From assembly GCF_900108505.1 (NCBI RefSeq), contig NZ_FNWU01000005.1, positions 90,914-154,913 of the forward strand: a stretch of 64,000 nucleotides of DNA, written 5' to 3'. Source of the DNA: Halopenitus malekzadehii (GTDB taxonomy: Archaea > Halobacteriota > Halobacteria > Halobacteriales > Haloferacaceae). Below are positions 26,773 through 35,797 of the stretch, piece by piece. The notes beneath the pieces are model-generated. The model had not been told where the DNA came from, did no database searches, and was given only the letters and a program-made list of their open reading frames with translations. A program made the translations under genes and the position numbers. The first letter of the stretch is position 1, and the number at the start of each line of letters is the position of its first letter.

Positions 26773-27221
26773 TCGGCAGTAACGAACTGGGAGATAGATT
26801 CACCGGCGGCAAGCAGGATCGACGGTGGGCCAAGCAGTGAGGCGAAGGATTTGAACGCACGTTTGAGACTCGGCCGATCGTCCTCGGTGCCGAGAAAGAG
26901 CAGTGTCGGATCTTCAGATACGACGTAGACGCTCATCTCCCGACCTTTCTCCGAATAGCAGGTGTCTGTAACTTCGATCACGCCGGCCGATTCGAGATTC
27001 TCCAAGTGGTAATGGACGTTCTGCACGCTCTGATTGAGCTGATCAGCGATCCGTGACGGCGTTGCCGGCGTTTCGTTGAGCAGTCGAAAGATCTCGTAGG
27101 CAGTCTCGGAAGACAATACTTCGATCACGTCTCGCGTCCCGTCGTCGTCGAGACTCAGGACGGCTGGAGTATCGCTTCGTTCAACAGTAGCGTCAGTTTG
27201 TGTCGGAAGGATTCGTGACAT
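26769..27221 (-). CDS. ArsR-like winged-helix regulator
   Basis: The 150-residue protein has a winged helix: VLSSETAYEIFRLLNETPATPSRIADQLNQSVQNVHYHLENLESAGVIEVTDTCYSEKGREMSVYVV. The phrase QSVQNVxYHL and CYSEKGREM is shared with the regulator at 41832-42188. The C-terminus has a weakly hydrophobic stretch (LGPPSILLAAGESISQF). It is the first gene of a two-gene unit with the membrane protein at 25867. Confidence 0.88.
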   Translation of the reverse strand: MSRILPTQTDATVERSDTPAVLSLDDDGTRDVIEVLSSETAYEIFRLLNETPATPSRIADQLNQSVQNVHYHLENLESAGVIEVTDTCYSEKGREMSVYVVSEDPTLLFLGTEDDRPSLKRAFKSFASLLGPPSILLAAGESISQFVTAE

Positions 27222-27308
27222 AGGGTTGGGCTAGTTTCGGTGGGCGGCAATCGCGGGGATCTGTTCGATGGCTGTTCGAAACTATCGTACGTAATTGTTG
27301 GTGGATGG

Positions 27309-28118
27309 TCATACTGAGTCCTGACTATCAGTTGAGGCAGCGATTAATCGCATATAGTAGGCCGTGTACACCGTGTAGAAGTACGCGAAGCCGACCGTGG
27401 AAAGAGCGATCCCGATCGGGAGCAGAACAGCGATCGGAATCCCGAGATCGATCGGTAATACGTCAGCCGGGCCAGCGTCCGTCATCGTCAACTGGAACAG
27501 GTATTCGGGAATGAAGAAGACGTTCAGCAGGACGAGCCACGCCACGGAGAATCCAGTGACGCTTTTCAGATTCGAGCGAACGAGTCCAACGCTTCTCCGG
27601 AACGCATCAGTAACGCTCTTGTTTTCGATGACAATCGCCGTGTCGTAAAACTGCACGAACATAATGACAACGAGGATCGACACGAGCCAGATAAGCACAG
27701 AGATGACGCCTGCGACGAATGCAGCCATCTCGTGAATCACGGTGAGCGCCATCGATCCGATACCGAGGATAAACCCGAGGAGCCCAAATCCGATCGCGGT
27801 TCCAAACACGAGTAGCACGAACACCACCGTTGCAAGGAGAAGCCGAAGGTAATGAGTCCGGGCTACAGTGAAAAAGTGGGTGAGCGATGCGTCTGTGCCG
27901 TCGATCGCGGCTCGGGCAGTGCCGATGAATCCGCCGATAACGAACGGAAAGACGATCAGCCAGGCGAGCGACACGCCTGCCGAGAGATATGGCGACTCGA
28001 TAAGGTGATCGACGTATTGCAGCTGGCTGCCTGCCCCGACGAGCAGGCCAGCGATGAGCAGGATCGGATTCGCGCGGAGTGCGGTGAATCCATCTTTAAA
28101 TGCGGAGACGATGACCAT
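27309..28118 (-). CDS. DUF7847-like membrane protein
   Basis: The ATG at 28116-28118 (MVIVSAFKDGFTALRANPILLIAGLLVG) gives 269 residues; the longer frame would add 53 polar residues. About six helices follow, with DAFRRSVGLVRSNLKSVTGF in a cytoplasmic loop, a motif seen in DUF7847/DUF4013-type haloarchaeal proteins. It is close in type to the membrane genes at 44346 and 25867. The function is unknown. Confidence 0.75.
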   Translation of the reverse strand: MVIVSAFKDGFTALRANPILLIAGLLVGAGSQLQYVDHLIESPYLSAGVSLAWLIVFPFVIGGFIGTARAAIDGTDASLTHFFTVARTHYLRLLLATVVFVLLVFGTAIGFGLLGFILGIGSMALTVIHEMAAFVAGVISVLIWLVSILVVIMFVQFYDTAIVIENKSVTDAFRRSVGLVRSNLKSVTGFSVAWLVLLNVFFIPEYLFQLTMTDAGPADVLPIDLGIPIAVLLPIGIALSTVGFAYFYTVYTAYYMRLIAASTDSQDSV

Positions 28119-28376
28119 CGTATCTACGGGGTTACCACTGTCATATATTAGGTCAAACGTAGTATCAAAACCAGATTTAACTATTTGAGCCCTTCTACCG
28201 CCTGTTTCGCGGACACGACGCAAAGCACAGTTTCGATTTGAGCTATCGGGGTTTTGAAGAATTCCGCCCAGCGACAACTGGCTACTCGTGATACTACGTC
28301 AGTATCGTCTATTGTTCGACCAGTTCTGTGAGACAGAACCGTTTCGAACCCCACCGATGAGTAGTAGATGTGGTAC

Positions 28377-29393
28377 ATGAGTGATCACTATACTCGACGG
28401 ACATTGTTGACGGCACTCGGGGCAGCGGGAGTCACAAGTGTTGCTGGCTGTCTCTCGTCAGGTGATAGTCGTTTTCGATTGAGTGCGTATCCAACAGAGG
28501 ATCCGTACGAGGCGTTCCTACTGACAGATCCAGCGGGACACCGAGCCCAGTTCGCTATCGATTACCCTGACGAGTACAAACGTGCAGTCTACGACGAACT
28601 GCTTGCGAGTGGCTCGGTTACGGTGCTGAACTACCAGTTGGCCTACGAGTACGAGTTCGGCTCCGAGCCACGGGAACGCCCCCAGTTCGCTACGGACGGC
28701 GATCGGTACTACCGGATCCATGTCGAGACGATTCGTACTGTCAAACGAGACTGGTGGGAGTTCTACCTCGACTTACAGGATGCGGAACAGCCCGACAGTA
28801 CTGATCCGGTAACAGTACCGGTCACGTCACTGTCCGATCGTGACCAGCAGATACTCCAGCAGGCGATGGAAGCCGCAGCGGCGGATCGAGATCCGGCGAT
28901 CGATGTCAGTGATCAGAAGCCAGGTTCACGCGGCGTCACGTATCACTCCCACCTCGATACCGAAGCAAGCGACCTCGTCCCGTCGCCGCCGTTCGAGTAT
29001 CTGCAACACAACGACCATCTATTCCAGGCACGAGCCGAGCAGACTGCCATCCCTGTGAGCGAACGGACGTTCACAGCCGAGCAGATTGGGAGATCCCGAT
29101 CGGAATACGAGCAACACGTCCGCGACACCGTTCTCGAAGTCGACTTTTCGACGGGTTCGCTCTCAAGTGAGGCGATAGAGATACTCGACACGGCAACGGA
29201 CGGGCGACCAGTCTCGGGGTTCTATGAAGAGTCACCACCAATGTCGGACGGACTCGACACAGTTCTCACGCAGCTCAACGCCGCCGACCACGTACAGGAA
29301 CACAGCGAGTATACAGAGTATACGACGTTTCCGAATATGTACGCGGTCTACGACGGGAGTTGGTACGAATTCGAGTTAGCTGTCTATCCCTGA
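28377..29393 (+). CDS. Tat lipoprotein, unknown function
   Basis: The 338-residue product starts at the fourth codon of the longest frame (MSDHYTRRTLLTALGAAGVTSVAGC), giving a twin-arginine motif and a lipobox with Cys25. The mature part is acidic and rich in Tyr and aromatic residues (YEYEFGS, YRIHVETI), with no recognised domain. A DUF-type haloarchaeal secreted protein is likely. The 5' flank has no gene for 250 bp. Confidence 0.7.
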   Translation: MSDHYTRRTLLTALGAAGVTSVAGCLSSGDSRFRLSAYPTEDPYEAFLLTDPAGHRAQFAIDYPDEYKRAVYDELLASGSVTVLNYQLAYEYEFGSEPRERPQFATDGDRYYRIHVETIRTVKRDWWEFYLDLQDAEQPDSTDPVTVPVTSLSDRDQQILQQAMEAAAADRDPAIDVSDQKPGSRGVTYHSHLDTEASDLVPSPPFEYLQHNDHLFQARAEQTAIPVSERTFTAEQIGRSRSEYEQHVRDTVLEVDFSTGSLSSEAIEILDTATDGRPVSGFYEESPPMSDGLDTVLTQLNAADHVQEHSEYTEYTTFPNMYAVYDGSWYEFELAVYP

Positions 29394-29409
29394 GCGAAAA
29401 TTCGACGAC

Positions 29410-29463
29410 TTGTTGAAGTCCTCACCAGCTGATAGCTTTTGGTCTGGTTGCGGTCTGTACAGG
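29410..29463 (+). repeat. Dispersed ~52-bp repeat, copy B
   Basis: TTGTTGAAGTCCTCACCAGC, TGATAGCTTTTGG and GTTGCGGTCTGTACAGG align with copies at 17947 and 50887. It sits 17 bases after the stop of the Tat lipoprotein gene. Confidence 0.65.
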
Positions 29464-29525
29464 TGACTTACGTACCGTTCAATTATGATCACAAACGTCT
29501 CATACGATCAAGACGAAAAACGGGT

Positions 29526-29933
29526 ATGGCAACCGCCGAACGAGGATTGGGTTCGTGGCTATCCGCGACCCTTGACCTTCTCCTCTCTGTTCTCGGGTTT
29601 ATCCTCGTCTGGTACCCGATGGTCTCGCTCGGCAATGCGGTCCTCGGATTCCCGGTTTCAACCTCGACGAGTAATCTGCTTGTCGGTGTGTTGGCACTTG
29701 GCGGCTCATACCCTATCGTTGCGGGTGATTGGTCACTTGGACAGTTGGGTGAGTATATCTTCGTCCTTATCGCCTCTGCAATCGGGTGGGGACTCATCGG
29801 GATGATAGCTATTCTTGCGTCGGGAGTGTCTTTCTCGGGTAGTAACCCCGCGCCACAAGCGGCAGTTTGGGTCGCGGCCTATCTGACTGCCTATATCGTT
29901 GTCTGCAAAAGCCAGCGGTCGGTTTTTCGCTAA
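29526..29933 (+). CDS. Four-helix membrane protein
   Basis: The ATG at 29526 (MATAERGLGSWLSATLDLLLSVLGF) gives 135 residues with four hydrophobic segments. The longer frame would run through the dispersed repeat and is rejected. No family is recognised. Confidence 0.55.
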   Translation: MATAERGLGSWLSATLDLLLSVLGFILVWYPMVSLGNAVLGFPVSTSTSNLLVGVLALGGSYPIVAGDWSLGQLGEYIFVLIASAIGWGLIGMIAILASGVSFSGSNPAPQAAVWVAAYLTAYIVVCKSQRSVFR

Positions 29934-30053
29934 GACCGGAGTTAATAAACCAGTTCCAACAACCGAATCAGCAATGGGCGATATGCACTCTTCAGCGACC
30001 AGCTGTTTCGGATGAAATATGCCTGAAGGATAAGAGTTCAACAGCAATCGGAT

Positions 30054-30767
30054 TTAGCTTCGATCGCCAAGTGCCGCTGTCAGCGCCCGGATTTGTCCCC
30101 ACCCATTGGATCGAAGCGCTGCAGGCAAGCGGTGACGCGCTCCATCAAGGGCCGTCCTCAAAGCTGGCGAGGCGTTCTCAAAGATTCCCTGGCCGTGTCC
30201 GACGAGGATTTGTTGTGGAGACAGCCCCTCGAACACGGCCCGTGGTGGTGCGAACCGACACAAGAGATACATTCCGAGCCGCTCTTCACCCACGGTGAAC
30301 AGCGATGAAGTCCCGAGTACGTCGGGAACGTAGAGTGTCTCGTCGAATCCGCGATAGGCAATCGCTTCAGACCAGCCCGGAAACGGACGGCAACGACGGA
30401 GTTCGAATCCGGACGTACCGACGGTACTGGTTTCCGGTTCGATCGGAGCATCGAGTTGAGATATCGCCCGAGAGAGCCACGGGGGACAGTACACTGGTAC
30501 GTCGTGACGTGCTGCGAACACGTCCGCGTCACGGACGTGGTAGTTCGAACAGACGATCACGCCGTGTACGTCCCCAAGCGTCGAAAGCTCTTCATCAATT
30601 CGTGGCGCGTCGATCGGATCGATGAGCCACACGCCGCCGTTCTCTCCAACGACGGCATGACTCGTCCGGCAACCGGTTTCGTTCGGATGTGCGATCCACC
30701 CGATCCCGTCGTCCCATCGATCGACGACCTCGTACTCCGAAGCAGGACCCCGGTCGTAGATCGGCAT
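30054..30767 (-). CDS. Metallo-beta-lactamase-fold protein, degenerate metal site
   Basis: The 237-residue protein has the MBL-fold order: SHAVVGENGGVWLIDPIDAP, then GVIVCSNYHVRDADVFAARHDVPVYCP in the place of the HxHxDH loop, then ELRRCRPFPGWSEAIAY and GHGQGIFE. The usual first histidines are reduced to YHVRDAD, so metal binding and hydrolysis are doubtful. It follows the broken DUF6159 gene after two bases and was probably co-transcribed with it. Confidence 0.8.
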   Translation of the reverse strand: MPIYDRGPASEYEVVDRWDDGIGWIAHPNETGCRTSHAVVGENGGVWLIDPIDAPRIDEELSTLGDVHGVIVCSNYHVRDADVFAARHDVPVYCPPWLSRAISQLDAPIEPETSTVGTSGFELRRCRPFPGWSEAIAYRGFDETLYVPDVLGTSSLFTVGEERLGMYLLCRFAPPRAVFEGLSPQQILVGHGQGIFENASPALRTALDGARHRLPAALRSNGWGQIRALTAALGDRS

Positions 30768-30769
30768 CG

Positions 30770-31597
30770 TCAGCTCTCGGGGAAGACCGTGTCCGGATCC
30801 CGAGCCTCGAACGGGCCGACCCCTTCACCCGTCGTCGCGTATCGATACAGCGCGGTCCGGACGATTGCAGATGCCGTCTGCGAGCCAACGATGGCAGCGA
30901 CGATGATCACGCCACCACCGACGAGCGCCCCGGTAGCGAGTATGCCATCGAGCACGAAGAACCCCACCGCACCCAGTGCGACGCCGGGCAACGCAACGAG
31001 CAGGAAAACGAAACTCACGCCGAGCGTAGCGGAGACGCTTTCACCCCACGTGTCTCGAAAAAGCGATCCACTTCGCCGGAGCTGGCGGCGCAGACTCCGT
31101 CGCTCGTCAAGGACGATGACTGGCACGATGAAGAACGTCAGCAGCGCCCACGCGAGATTGAAGACAGCTCGCGTCAGGCTTCCGACCACGCCGAACTTCT
31201 CATCGAGGATGTACAGGACCGTCCCGAGCGTCGCAGCGACGACGGCCCACACAGCGATCTGACGGCGGGCACGCCACGCTGCGGCGAGCCCATCTCGAAC
31301 GGATGTCGAGTTGCCATCAAAGAGTTGGGCCGCACAGTGTACCACAGCGGCGTTGAAAAACGTCGCAAGGCTCGATTAGATCGCAATCGCACAAAACAAC
31401 GCCCCGTACTGGTAGAGCTCGTTGGTGACGAGCGACTCAATGAGTCCCTGCTGGAAGACGACCACTGCGAGAACAGCGAAGGCACTCCCAATGGCGAGAA
31501 GACTCAACACCGGCAGGAGTACCAGACTCGGTTCTCGGGTGAACACGCGCAGGCTATCACGGGTAATGTCGAAGCCGCGTCGGTATTTCGAAGCCAT
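30770..31597 (-). pseudogene. DUF6159-type membrane protein broken by an in-frame TAA
   Basis: Two frames in the same phase, 31376-31597 (73 codons, ending ALFCAIAI) and 30770-31345, belong to one gene. Reading through the TAA at 31376-31378 gives ...CAIAI-stop-SSLATFFNAAVVHCAAQLFDG..., which restores the helix-loop typical of DUF6159, and no other stop is present. The combined protein would have about 274 residues and six helices. The simplest explanation is a single base change of a Tyr codon (TAT or TAC) to TAA. The downstream half has a GTG that could allow restarted translation. Confidence 0.75.
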
Positions 31598-31613
31598 ATT
31601 GAATCACACCAAG

Positions 31614-32000
31614 TTAGGGCGGCGTTGCAACGACAAAGCCGATTTCGTCCGTGGAGACACCGACGGATAATGCGTTCTCTGGATCGGTTTCTTCCCATCG
31701 GTACGTGTTCTCCAATCCGGTTTCCGTGCGGATCGTCACGTCGAGTGGCTCATTGGATGCGAGACCAGTGTATCCGTGATCGCCGTTTGCCGGAACGGAT
31801 GCCGTGTCGTCGACGAGAACCTCGCTATCACCAACGGTGCGTATGACCGTTGTGATGTCCAGTTCGCGCTTCGTTTGATTGTTCACGATCAGATGCGGTG
31901 CGTTCTTCTGTGTCGTATGTGCGACAGCACCGCCGATTGCGGTGAGGGCAACGCATCCTGTGAACAGGCCAATCGTCCTTCGTCGCGTGATAGAGGGCAT
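31614..32000 (-). CDS. Tat-type secreted protein, unknown function
   Basis: The ATG at 31998-32000 (MPSITRRRTIGLFTGCVALTAIGGAVAH) gives 128 residues with a twin-arginine-like start and a hydrophobic stretch but no lipobox cysteine. The mature part is beta-rich with SVPANGDHGYTGL. It is on the same strand as the membrane gene downstream (16 bp away), so the two may be in one unit. Confidence 0.65.
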   Translation of the reverse strand: MPSITRRRTIGLFTGCVALTAIGGAVAHTTQKNAPHLIVNNQTKRELDITTVIRTVGDSEVLVDDTASVPANGDHGYTGLASNEPLDVTIRTETGLENTYRWEETDPENALSVGVSTDEIGFVVATPP

Positions 32001-32091
32001 ATGTGGAACGATCCACCAATAGCACGTATAAAAACTTGGAAGGGTCAAAATCAGCTTGAATGGGAACGAAAAGTGAAACAGATGGTGCCGG

Positions 32092-32604
32092 TCACGCCTG
32101 TGCGAAGTCGCTCAACGACTCGCCAACGATAAAGCCGATCGCGTCATCGACCTCTTCCATACCGAACGCGATGGCAAGCATCTCCTCGGACGTGTTATCA
32201 ATGGAGATTGACTCTGATGCAGTGGATTCTCCTTGAACTTCGGACTCACTATCCAATTCGACACTGGCTTCATAGGTGCCAGGCTCAGTCCACACGTCTT
32301 CGTAGGCGGTTACACCGTCTTCGTCGTTGTTCTCGTCAGTATCGTCATCGTCCGATTCCGGTGGTAACTCAAATGATTCTGATAGGACAGACTCATCTCC
32401 CGGACCGGTGATAGTCACAGTACCGGTAAGGACATCCTCAGTTTCGTTGAAGAGATTGACATCGCCCAACGCGAGATCGGCAAGGCTGTCCACGATCGTC
32501 GTACAGCCAGCTGTGCTGCCGAAGAGTCCAACGCCACACGCGGCGAGGTATCGGCGTCTGCTGGTGCTGTTTGAGCACTGACCTAGTGTCTGGTAGAGGG
32601 TCAT
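32092..32604 (-). CDS. Tat lipoprotein with acidic middle
   Basis: The ATG at 32602-32604 gives 170 residues beginning MTLYQTLGQCSNSTSRRRYLAACGVGLFGSTAGC, with an SRRRYL Tat motif and Cys34 as lipobox. A short beta domain follows (LTGTVTITGPGDESV), interrupted by an Asp/Glu/Asn run (DDDDTDENNDEDG). Such FxnA/FlgD-like lipoproteins are common in haloarchaea. The function is unknown. Confidence 0.75.
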   Translation of the reverse strand: MTLYQTLGQCSNSTSRRRYLAACGVGLFGSTAGCTTIVDSLADLALGDVNLFNETEDVLTGTVTITGPGDESVLSESFELPPESDDDDTDENNDEDGVTAYEDVWTEPGTYEASVELDSESEVQGESTASESISIDNTSEEMLAIAFGMEEVDDAIGFIVGESLSDFAQA

Positions 32605-32724
32605 ATACGGCATTGAAGAGCAGACGGTGTCAATCTCCGGAACGTTCAAAATCTGTTTTGAGAAACGGCTATCGTTTCCTATCAATCGCAGTGATTTTAG
32701 TGAGTGTTTCAGGAAGACACCAGT

Positions 32725-33837
32725 ATGGCTGCCCTCCAAGCCACGCCACCCTCGATTAGTGCCGCGATCGCCGCATTTGTTGGACTTACGCTCATCGGCG
32801 GCCTCATCGGACTCGTCGGTACCGTCGTAGTTCGTCGGCTCCGAAACCCCGTCGGAAAGTACAGGTTGCTGTATGGAGCCGTGCTATTCCCGTACGCATT
32901 ACTCTCGTACGGCCTGTTAGCCCTCACTGGATCTGGGGCCGCGTTCCTCACGGCGCTCCCCGCTAGTCCGGAACCGCTGGGCGGAGTGCTCTCGCAGTTC
33001 GTCACGTTCCTCGCGGCCGGCTGTATCTGGCTCGTTTCGTATCTCCCGACGGTACGTGGTGTCCGCGAAGTACGTGATCTAGAACTTTCCACTAGCACCG
33101 CGATCAGCAAGATGGTACGGTACATCGTTGGACTTAGCGTCCTTCTCACGGTCATACTCACACCGTTGCAAGTGTTCTCGCTTGAATCCTCACTACTTGC
33201 CCCAGCTCTCACACTCATCGTTCTCATACTTGGTTTGCTGTACGCGTCCCCATGGGTAATCCCGCTACTTCGTTCGACGACGACACCAACTGGAGAATGT
33301 GCCGACAGACTGGAACAACTCCGTTCACGGGCCGGTCTCAGCGTTCGAGACGCCCGAATCCTCGATACTGAAAACGAAGAAACGGCGAGTACAATCGTTC
33401 GCGGGCCACCAAACTACCGACGCCTCTTCGTCACAAGTACATTTCTCGATGTATTCGACGATGAGACAGCCACTGCGCTGCTTGCAATCGAGGCAGGGAA
33501 ACTCCGGACCCATGTTTTCGAGATCAGGCTTGGTACTGTCCTCGTTGCGAGTATCGCACTCATCGCGTCCGTCATCGGTATCGGACCACAGTGGCCGTTA
33601 CTCGGACTCTCACTTGGAGTGGTTCTTATCGGGTTTTGGCTTGCCCGTCGACGAATCCGGGCAGCTGACGAGTACGCTGCCGAACAGGCCGGGCGGACAA
33701 TCGTCGCTGATGCGCTCATCGAATACGCCGACGTACACGCCTTAGAACCAACACGAAGGCGAGTCCCGAATCCGCTCTCTATCAAGGTGGCGCTCGGGGA
33801 TCGAATCGATCGGCTTCGCACAGCCAGCGATCGATAA
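32725..33837 (+). CDS. M48-like membrane protein lacking the HExxH motif
   Basis: The 370-residue product (ATG at 32725) has four N-terminal helices, then a region aligned by pattern with M48/HtpX peptidases: GPPNYRRLFVTSTFLDVFDDETATALLAIEAGKLRTH. Where a peptidase has AHExGH it has AIEAGKL, so both zinc-binding histidines are gone. The downstream RAADEYAAEQAG matches the third-ligand helix of the family (ADxYAAE). It is therefore probably a catalytically inactive pseudopeptidase, perhaps a membrane scaffold. It stands alone. Confidence 0.75.
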   Translation: MAALQATPPSISAAIAAFVGLTLIGGLIGLVGTVVVRRLRNPVGKYRLLYGAVLFPYALLSYGLLALTGSGAAFLTALPASPEPLGGVLSQFVTFLAAGCIWLVSYLPTVRGVREVRDLELSTSTAISKMVRYIVGLSVLLTVILTPLQVFSLESSLLAPALTLIVLILGLLYASPWVIPLLRSTTTPTGECADRLEQLRSRAGLSVRDARILDTENEETASTIVRGPPNYRRLFVTSTFLDVFDDETATALLAIEAGKLRTHVFEIRLGTVLVASIALIASVIGIGPQWPLLGLSLGVVLIGFWLARRRIRAADEYAAEQAGRTIVADALIEYADVHALEPTRRRVPNPLSIKVALGDRIDRLRTASDR

Positions 33838-33884
33838 CTGATGTGCTACGTAGAACACATAATCCAGAAAACAGGGTTCTAAGT

Positions 33885-34169
33885 ATGCCTTCCAAGCGTG
33901 ACCTACTCAAAATGGATACACCATATGATGGACCAAACTGGTCCGAGTTTCAGTGGGATCGGATCTTAGCCTTCATTGGTGGAGTCGTGATGGCTGTACT
34001 CTACCTCTTGACGGATCCATTCCAGTATTCTCCAGATTGGACTGCGGCGGCGCTCGGATCAGTCCCCGTTGGATTCCTCTTCTACAGTTTCAGCTCGCAG
34101 TCTTGGCAAACCTGTGCGAAAATCGCCGCCGGTACTGCAATCGGGCTGAGTCTTGGAACCTATTTTTGA
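33885..34169 (+). CDS. Small membrane protein
   Basis: The ATG at 33885 (MPSKRDLLKMDTPYDGPNWSEF) gives 94 residues with two to three hydrophobic segments (about 28-45, 52-70 and 75-92). No family is recognised. It converges with the next gene after four bases. Confidence 0.55.
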   Translation: MPSKRDLLKMDTPYDGPNWSEFQWDRILAFIGGVVMAVLYLLTDPFQYSPDWTAAALGSVPVGFLFYSFSSQSWQTCAKIAAGTAIGLSLGTYF

Positions 34170-34173
34170 GATC

Positions 34174-34602
34174 TTACCCACTGATCTCGGGATTGGTTTT
34201 CTTAGCGACCCATCCGCCGAAGAAACCGCCAAATACGCCGATTAGTGTCCCCAACATCCCCGTGGCAAGAATAAGAAAACACAGAAGCACGACCGCAAAT
34301 ATCTGTCCACCCTCGGAAGCCGACGTGATAAACCAGCCTCGTAGAAAGTCAGACGACCACGCAAAGGCGGGAACCGTTCCGAGGATACCGGCACCCATAC
34401 CCGCTCTTTTGAAATGCCCCGATCCGTTCGCGGCGAGAAATCCGGCGAAACCACTGCCGACAATCACTCCAGAGAGGTGATAATACGATTCTGACCCGAT
34501 AAACAGATTATGTACTGTCACCGCCAGAATACCGACCACGCCGCCGAAAAGCGCATACACATACGTTGGCAGATCCTCGTCGAACAACCAATCGAGATCC
34601 AT
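34174..34602 (-). CDS. Glycine-rich membrane protein (DUF5518-like)
   Basis: The 142-residue product has four helices with several glycine-rich turns (LSGVIVGSGFAGFLAANG and GTLIGVFGGFFGGWVA), a style found in haloarchaeal DUF5518 proteins. The assignment is tentative. It is convergent with the small membrane gene at 33885 and possibly monocistronic. Confidence 0.6.
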   Translation of the reverse strand: MDLDWLFDEDLPTYVYALFGGVVGILAVTVHNLFIGSESYYHLSGVIVGSGFAGFLAANGSGHFKRAGMGAGILGTVPAFAWSSDFLRGWFITSASEGGQIFAVVLLCFLILATGMLGTLIGVFGGFFGGWVAKKTNPEISG

Positions 34603-34714
34603 ACTGCCTAATTCAAAAAAGAAGCATATATTCGCTCCGCTGACTCAAACTGATCTCGAAGCTATCCATTCGAATCTGGGAGTAGATAGTAGCTTCAATT
34701 CTTGCTCACTATGT

Positions 34715-34897
34715 CTACGATGTAATCGCGTCTGTGTAGCCTTCAAAAAAGAATTTCAGTATCCACAGTAATGCGATGACGACACCAACGAACACGATAA
34801 GTGCCTGCGCGATGCCTTCAACAGCCTGAGCCGCAGAAAGCGTTATCCCAAGGACGATAAGGATGCCAACTGAATCTTGGAGAGACCAGCCGTTCAT
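34715..34897 (-). CDS. Small two-helix membrane protein
   Basis: The ATG at 34897 (MNGWSLQDSVGILIVLGITL) gives 60 residues with helices at about 10-25 and 32-50. The longer frame to 35008 would overlap the next gene and has a polar, Cys-containing start. It is downstream of 34968-35213 on the same strand. Confidence 0.45.
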   Translation of the reverse strand: MNGWSLQDSVGILIVLGITLSAAQAVEGIAQALIVFVGVVIALLWILKFFFEGYTDAITS

Positions 34898-34967
34898 AAT
34901 TTCCGGTACTGCTGTTTCCGTAATCGGTCTTTTGTTACTGAAGGTCGTTCCGAGGCGGCCAAGACTA

Positions 34968-35213
34968 TTATCGAGATACACCCCACAGATACAACCCGAC
35001 ACTCGCAAACACGACGGTTGTCAGCCAGACTGCTTCGAGTTCAGACGCGAATGATGCAACGAGATGAACAGTAAAGAGATACCCAACAACCCCACCAATA
35101 GCACTCGCAAGGACAACAATCGAAACCGCGTGATTCACCGAAATCGTCGTCTCATCCGAGTCCTGATTTATGGCTTCGATGTCTCTACAACAGGTGAAAT
35201 ATCTTGACACCAT
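34968..35213 (-). CDS. Small two-helix membrane protein
   Basis: The 81-residue product has a polar first 27 residues and two helices (about 28-48 and 58-78). No function is apparent. It and its downstream neighbour at 34715 are both short membrane proteins on one strand. Confidence 0.45.
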   Translation of the reverse strand: MVSRYFTCCRDIEAINQDSDETTISVNHAVSIVVLASAIGGVVGYLFTVHLVASFASELEAVWLTTVVFASVGLYLWGVSR

Positions 35214-35253
35214 TCTGGATGCGTTATTCCACTATCAGGACCCTGCATGCCAA

Positions 35254-35685
35254 TTAATCGAGAGCGAACGCAAGTGAGATGAGCGCGCCGTTGATTCCCA
35301 GAAACCCAGTAATGAGAAGGCCCAGCGGCGGATCGTCGCTTGATGACGTAACGAGGAGCGCGAACGATCCGATTCCAACAGCACCGAGACACACCGTCAA
35401 CACGAGATCGGACCACACGTTCCAAGTGTCTTCAAGTGCCGGCTCGACTCGACTCAGCCACCACTCCGTTTCCTGTTTTTCGTCCGTAGTCGGTTCCGCG
35501 CGTCCGGCCAGCCGTAGCACAGCTGTCTGCCCGCCAGCCGCGAAGAGGGCGACGATCGTGACAATCCCGATCGTCAGTAGAACCGGCAGTGAAACGAGCC
35601 CCGTCTGCGCAAACAGAAATATCAGCACGAACCCCACCCCCGCGAGTCCGGCAACGAACCCCCGAAGAATGGCCCGGATCTTCAT
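35254..35685 (-). CDS. Four-helix membrane protein
   Basis: The ATG at 35683-35685 (MKIRAILRGFVAGLAGVGFVL) gives 143 residues with two helices, an acidic cytoplasmic loop (TTDEKQETEWWLSRVEPALEDTWN) and two more helices. The longer frame to 35808 would extend over the divergent gene's start and is rejected. The function is unknown. Confidence 0.6.
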   Translation of the reverse strand: MKIRAILRGFVAGLAGVGFVLIFLFAQTGLVSLPVLLTIGIVTIVALFAAGGQTAVLRLAGRAEPTTDEKQETEWWLSRVEPALEDTWNVWSDLVLTVCLGAVGIGSFALLVTSSSDDPPLGLLITGFLGINGALISLAFALD

Positions 35686-35797
35686 CCTAGTCGGGAGATA
35701 GCGCCGACCAACGAGGTTAATCTGGCGGTCGATAGGGAACGGTGAGATAGTAACAGCCACCACTACTTCTAACTCGATGTCTCGTGAGTGGTCCGAT

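Noticed and set aside
30400..30430. tRNA-like GTTCGAATCC
   Set aside because: It lies within the metallo-beta-lactamase-fold gene on the opposite strand and there is no acceptor stem or clover-leaf around it.
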